A stretch of DNA of 64,000 nucleotides, taken from assembly GCA_016802295.1 (NCBI GenBank), contig JAESIW010000020.1, positions 5,142,767 to 5,206,766 on the forward strand, read 5' to 3'. Shown here one piece after another: positions 58,625 through 64,000 of this stretch (its first letter is position 1; each line of letters starts with the position of its first letter). The position numbers were made by a program, and so were the translations under genes. The notes beneath the pieces are model-generated. The model ran no database searches. It saw only the letters and a program-made list of their open reading frames with translations, and was not told the origin of the DNA. This DNA is from Brachionus rotundiformis. Lineage: Eukaryota > Rotifera > Eurotatoria > Ploima > Brachionidae.

Positions 58625-61493
58625 TCAATAATTCGATTTATTGCTACTACTTTCAAATTTATTTATCAACTCCTTTACATTCGGCCGAACAACTTGACTT
58701 TCCGTGTCTTTCTTTTGCTTATTCTGTACTTGGGAAAAATTCTTAATTAGCTTTTTCCTCGCTACTGGCTTTTCTTGTAAATAATTAATCGATTTCGAAA
58801 TATCTTTATCTTCTGAGACACACTGCTCTTCAAAAATGTTACATAAATTTTTAATTCTTGAAAAGCTTGTCATCGAAGCTGAAAGCATTTCCGAATTATT
58901 CACATCATCACTACCCAAGTCATTCAGAGCTGAGGTCAAATTTTTGCTTTCAAAGTAAATGGTATGGGACTTTTTGCGTCTTTTTTCATGAATAGGATCT
59001 GTGTAATTTCTGGCCACATAATAAGCCAATGGTTCATTCATGCTTATACTCATTAGATCACTAGGTTTGACTATGCTTCTATTCTCGCACAAGTTTTCAT
59101 TGATGTCCGAGGCATTCATTTGCTTTAGAAGTTCAGGGGTCGAAATTGTCAAGGGAAAATTTTTTAATGTACAAATAGAATTGTCATTTGGTGATGCTGG
59201 TTCCAGTACCAAGGTCGAAATGGAAGAGTCGTGATTAGAAAAATAGCCCTCTTCACTGTTCATGGATGATTTGGACATGCTGTCTGTTTGGAAATTATCA
59301 CCTTGTATGACTAAGTCTTTTGTGGTTTTTAAAATAGGCTCATTTTCTTCTGTAGAATTGCTGATCTCCTCAAATGAACTGTTCAGATCCTGGTCTAAAA
59401 TCCTGCTTTCTCTTGGTGTCTCGATCGGACTGATGTTGTCCGATCGAGTTGAATTTGAGTCAGTAATTTCCACAGATGACCATGTGCTTGACACAGGTCG
59501 TGTTTCATGTGACGCATCATCACCATTCGAAAACATTCTCTCAATCTTATGCTCATCTTTAGGTTTGGCAATTAAACGCCGAAGTGACAGCGTACCACTC
59601 TCAATAGTTCTATCAAAAATTTTAGACAGACGAGACTGAGGCGTCAAAAAACGGCGTTTGTGCTCGTCTTCGAGATGGTTGAAATTCTTGGAATTATCAA
59701 TTATTTCAGGCTTCATTAATTAGAGAAAAAATTAATTTTGATTTTTTGAATTATATTTAAAATTTTTTTTACCTTTACTGAACTTCGAAACTCAGCCAAT
59801 TTTTTTATGTCTACAAAAAATTAAATTAATTTAAAAATTGTTTCTACTTAAAATAAATTATTTTTTTTACTATTTAATTTTTGTCTAAAAATATCATTGC
59901 TTGATTTTCTTAGACTAGACGATTCTGTGAAAGAATCCATTTTCATCACTTTGGATCGAATATTATCAGACAACTTTTTGCCATAGCCATTGAGCATGCA
60001 TGACAAGATAGATGATTGCCAAGATTGCTTATCTTCTATAGACCTTGCTTTGAAAGTAAACTGCCACATTTCGTTCTCTTTCGATTGACTGTAATCGATT
60101 ATGGTAAAATACTTTGTCTTGTTTGAGCATGAAGATTTTGGCATTAGAGCCAAATACTCATTCTAATTATGGAAAAGTTAAAAAAAAAAATAACTAAGCA
60201 GTCTATTTCATACCGAAATGGAATGCAGAACTTTATACGGCGAGTCTGACCTGCGGATTACTAGCATAGTCTGGAAGATGATAACATAGTGGACTTTTTT
60301 GGTTTCGTTCAGCACTAAATTTCCCTAAAAAATATGGTTTAATAAATTTTTCAATCTAAAGAATTTTTTCACTTGTTTAAGAATAGATCCAAATAATTTA
60401 ATTAAGTTTTGAATATTTGAGGTACAAGTTATTTTCTCGTATCTAACAGAGACTTCTTCTTTTGGCATGTCATTATTTATCTGATCATTTACTTGTTTCA
60501 TAAGGTTAAGAGCCTCCAAAACAATGCTGTAGCCTTGAGATTCTTTGTCCAACAATTTCAAATATCGCTGCAATAATAAATGATATTTTGTTATTCTCAG
60601 AACAGGAAGTTGTAGATAAGTAGCCAATTTCAAGCAGTGACCATACTTTAGCCTTACTTTCTAAAAGAAATTTTAAAATTTTTTTAAATATTTAAACTCT
60701 CTTTTTCAGATTGAATCTACTTGAATAACTTTTGCTGTGTTATGCTCCCTTTCGAGTCTTTCGGCAATGCTAAAAGCCCTTTTTGGAAATTATTAAACTT
60801 AGAATTGTTTTTTAAAATGTGATTACGTTTTGTAGTTTTGACAATATGTTGAGTAGAGCCTTAAAAAAGTCTTGTGCTTTTTAATGAAACAATTGGCTAT
60901 GCCCGCTTCATCGTTCGTGGAACCCTCAAGCAGATAATAAAAAGTTCTTTTAAAAGATGGTCATTAAGTGTTTAAGTAAGACAAAATTTAAAATTTTTAC
61001 TTTGTGAATTCGTATATTTCTTTTATGTTTGAGAATATGTGACTGGGAACATCTTCGGAACATGACTTGCGTAGCTCTTCATAGTAACCCTAAAATAATA
61101 TTTGTCAATTGTTATTTTTAATTTAAATTGATGTTTTGTTGGCAAACAGCTTTAAAAGCACCTTTCCAAAATATTTGGATTATGCAATGATTATTTTTTT
61201 TCTAAGTTTAAAAATTTTAAATAAATTTATAAAAATAGTCTTTAATGTTTATTGTTAATTATCTATTTTTATCTTTTTTTATTAAGGAAAATGGTTACCT
61301 CGACGATTTCACGGATGTCGTTGAGATACTTTTTTTCACTGGACAAGATCTCTTTTAAGATGTTGAATTTTTCCTGTTGTCTTTTCAAGTTGGACTCTAT
61401 TTCGTGTTTAAAGTCGCTAAGTTCCGGTTTATAATACGACAAGCAAATATTAGCGTTGAATGTTTCATCTAATTTTATAAAATTCGAACTCAT
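58625..61493 (-). CDS. Rho guanine-nucleotide exchange factor with DH and PH domains (PLEKHG-like)
   Basis: Nine minus-strand exons: 61299-61493, 61001-61089, 60827-60946, 60721-60778, 60373-60660, 60214-60324, 59871-60162, 59773-59810, 58625-59710, giving 758 residues. DH-PH proteins load GTP on Rho-family GTPases at membranes. The DH domain spans about residues 36-235: ILSSEKKYLNDIREIVE (CR1), GIANCFIKKHKTFLRLYSTY, and YLQLPVLRITKYHLLLQRYL (CR3). The PH domain follows at about 245-370, with NLVLNETKKVHYVIIF and a C-terminal helix with DKQSWQSSILSCM. The last 360 residues are disordered, Ser/Asn-rich and without recognised domains. The DH sequence and domain order resemble PLEKHG1-3, but closer assignment is not secure. 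The first intron is 209 nt; the others are 48-62. Confidence 0.88.
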
Positions 61494-63804
61494 TATCTAT
61501 CTGAAAAGGCTGGTTTATTTCATTCTTTGCTTCAGTGAACATTAACTCGCATTACTCTAAGATTTTTAAAACATCAAATCTTTTTGAGGTATTCTTAAAA
61601 AAAAATATTTTTTTTTTTTAATAAGTATAATATTATGCAACTCAAATTGGATTCTTTATTTATTTTAATTTAGAAAGTGTTTAATTATTTTTAACTTTGA
61701 ATATAAATGAACATACAAATTATAAAAAACCTGCATTAAAAACAATAAATTCAAACTGAATACAAAATTGATTAAGTTTTTGTTTTCATAAAAATTTGCA
61801 ATAAAAAAAAGCTAATTTTCATAAAAACAAAAATAAACAAAACCTTAAAAAAAAAAAACACCGAAAGAAAAAATAAAGGTAATTTTGTTCGGCTAAACGA
61901 AATGAATCGAACAAAATCATTATACTTTTATAAATCAATAAAATAATTGCTAAATTTTATTCTAATGATTTAATATTGACTAAGCTAAATTTCTGCTTGG
62001 AAAATTTTAACCACTTCAAATTTAGACTAATTTTTTTAATTATCCAAAAATTCCTAAAATAATTTATTTACTTATTTATTGCGTTTTATCAAGATACAAA
62101 CATATGTAATGAATAATTTACATGAGACTTATGCTTTAAAATCTTACACAAATCAAACTTGATCGCATTTATATTTATCCATTTACAAAATATTTAAGAC
62201 TTTAATGAGCAAACAGCTGTCTTAAGTTAAAAAAATTTTTTATATAACAAAAAAAATCCGGCTCAAGAAACAATTAACTTTTTATTCGATTAATAATATA
62301 TACACTTAAATAAATCTTTATTAACAAATTAAAAAATCTATTCTTGGAATTTTTCATATGCTTATTATGGTATATGTAGCCATGTGAATCTCACCATCAT
62401 TTAAGATAAGAGATATTTTCAATCGTTAATCATGAAATATTTAAAGTTTGATTAAATGTTTACTTAGACTTAAAAAACAAACATATCTATATACTGGCCA
62501 AATTTTTGAAAAAATCAATTATATTTATGACAGAATAAAACAAATATCTTAAAAAAACAATTTGATTAGTTCAACAATCTCGAGTACTTCTTGAAAAAAG
62601 CTTTTTCTTTACTTTTTTATGTAAAGCCAAGGAAAATAATTAATAAAAATAGAATAGCTGCTTGAGTGACCAGCATTTGGCAGGCAAAGAAAGTTATGCG
62701 AAAAAAATAGAATTTAACCTTTGTGAAAATAAAAAAAATTAATTCAGAATCTTTGGATGAACAATTATTGTTTGTATTCGGACTTGGAATATTTGAAGTG
62801 GTGCTTGAAACTAAGAAAAATTCCATCTCAGATTTTATCCATAACTTTTATTGAGTTTTAATAAGAAATTTTCATGCAATAAATTGGCAAGTGGTGGCAA
62901 ATCATGAGATACGTTAAGGTAAGCTCTAAAAGCCCAATAAAACAAAACGAGTTGCGTTTGTTTTATGCAATTTATGTCACAAATTTTGACAAATAAAATA
63001 ATAAATTTTCAGCTTAAAAACTAAGGTTTATGAATTTGCTTTTAATTATAAATTTTTTTAATAAAATCCATCAAATAAAGGCTATTTAACATTGTGAGTT
63101 AGTAAGCATCTATTTGTAGAAATTAATTTTTTATTAAAAAAATTGTTCAACAAAACAAAACAAAAGCATGGACTCTGTGGACCAGGAAATATGGCTCTAT
63201 TGAAAACTAAATCAACTAGCTACGATGCTTTAGTTGACGAACTGGTTAACAATAAGTTAACAAATCTAAATTAAGAATACAATACTTACATAATTTCAAA
63301 AAATGTCAACGAAAATAAAAGCCTTTTAAAGGTAAAACTTGAAATTAAATCTAAATTTTATAAAATTGTATTCAGAAAAAAAAAAACAACAAAAAGCAGC
63401 TATTTCTTTGACTACAATATGTTCAAATCAACTTCATTCTCTTTTACTTGTGTTTGTCAACCATCTCGTGATTATACTTAAATATTCTGGTTTAATTTTT
63501 TTCTTAAATAAACTTTAAATGTTAAAAAATCATATCAAAACTCTTAATGAACAGCTTAATGATAATGTTCTTCTTTTTTCTAAAACAAACCAAGAGATTA
63601 AATATCGAGCTTCTGCTCTGTAGACTTTAGCAAACTTGACATTGAAATTAATCTAACATCAAAAAATAGATTTGATTAAATAAAATATTTATTTTTTAAT
63701 AAGATACCACTAGCTTAAATTTACAAATTAGGCTAATGCATGATTTATAAATTTGAAATAGATATTTATATAAATAATTTTTGAAGACTAAATTCATGGT
63801 CTAA
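61494..63804. other. intergenic, AT-rich, 2.3 kb
   Basis: Upstream of the RhoGEF. It holds only small frames: a 69-codon minus-strand ORF (listed) and two plus-strand frames of under 40 codons near 63190 and 63519 that I do not support as genes. Confidence 0.4.
62617..62826 (-). CDS. doubtful small ORF with one hydrophobic C-terminal segment
   Basis: Sixty-nine codons from the ATG at 62826. The N-terminal half is Ser/Thr/Asn-rich; the C-terminus carries a likely membrane span (AAILFLLIIFLGF). It could be a tiny membrane protein or the last exon of a gene with a GPI-type tail, but AT-rich DNA easily produces Phe/Leu/Ile-rich frames by chance and no upstream exon was found. Confidence 0.2.
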   Translation of the reverse strand: MEFFLVSSTTSNIPSPNTNNNCSSKDSELIFFIFTKVKFYFFRITFFACQMLVTQAAILFLLIIFLGFT

Positions 63805-64000
63805 TCAAGAGGCCACAATAATGTCTCCAGTAGATATCATTTGGGGTTCGTTTAACTTTTCAAGCTCATAATACATTCCGAACATTGGACTCGGTCCGTA
63901 TAGCTCTTTATTCAAGCGATATCTTTATAAAATATTAATTTCTTAAAATTTTATATTTTAGGTGGTTTTTACGCTTTGAGAGTTTTCAGAGGCTCTAGGT
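63805..64000 (-). CDS. 3' exons of an unidentified gene (partial, right edge)
   Basis: On the minus strand a last exon, 63805-63922, encodes YRLNKELYGPSPMFGMYYEL and ends GDIIVAS before a TGA. A 50-nt intron (63923-63972) separates it from a second exon at 63973-64000 that runs off the window and reads LEPLKTLKA. Splice borders and phase agree (2+1). The peptide has normal codon composition and looks like a conserved C-terminus, but I do not recognise the family. Confidence 0.5.

Noticed and set aside
63165..63630. Small plus-strand frames (22-34 codons) near 63190 and 63519.
   Set aside because: They are short, have no family resemblance, and no splice model joins them convincingly.
1..64000. 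Prokaryote-type features: operons, CRISPR arrays, attachment sites, Shine-Dalgarno sites.
   Set aside because: The intron-bearing animal genes exclude a prokaryotic source, and no regularly spaced direct-repeat array was seen.

Overview
The window is AT-rich nuclear DNA (roughly three quarters A+T by eye) from a small invertebrate animal. Protein-coding genes have GT-AG introns that are almost all 45-55 nt long, separated by AT-rich intergenic gaps of about 0.5-3 kb. The gene set is metazoan: a BRMS1-type corepressor, a PTF1A/Fer-type bHLH factor, GCNA, KIF24, DNAJC16, TPGS2, ATE1, DPAGT1, a two-pore channel and a RhoGEF. The compact introns, the base composition and the LINE remnants with microsatellite tails fit a monogonont rotifer such as Brachionus. 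That placement is inference; no taxon marker is present. There is no operon logic, CRISPR array or rRNA, and I recognised no tRNA.

Left part (1-19.3 kb): the 3' end of a BRMS1-like gene, a single-exon class-A-like GPCR, a 14-exon two-pore channel (TPC), a short FLYWCH zinc-finger gene on the minus strand, an intronless PD-(D/E)XK nuclease-like gene, a PTF1A-like bHLH gene, two tandem maleylacetoacetate isomerase (GST zeta) genes, and a complete GCNA gene (disordered acidic region, SprT protease, zinc ribbon-like module, C-terminal HMG-like region).

Middle part (20.7-36.4 kb): two minus-strand genes for Q-rich low-complexity proteins, APIP (methionine salvage), a second intronless PD-(D/E)XK gene homologous to the first, a cluster of LINE reverse-transcriptase remnants, ATE1 arginyltransferase, and another LINE remnant.

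Right part (36.8-64 kb): a kinesin-13/KIF24-type gene with an N-terminal SAM domain, DNAJC16, TPGS2, a WD40 protein that starts with a signal peptide, DPAGT1, an internally deleted LINE ending in an (ACT)18 tract, a DH-PH RhoGEF, and the last exons of an unidentified gene at the right edge.

Exon structures were worked out by hand from reading frame, GT/AG borders and family alignment from memory. Every multi-exon model listed as CDS sums to a whole number of codons. The genes are mostly unrelated housekeeping or developmental loci and do not form one pathway. The least explained items are the two QxxxY-type nuclease paralogs, the secreted WD40 protein, the bHLH with a weakened basic region, and a 29-bp copy of the ATE1 exon/intron junction lying in the neighbouring LINE debris.
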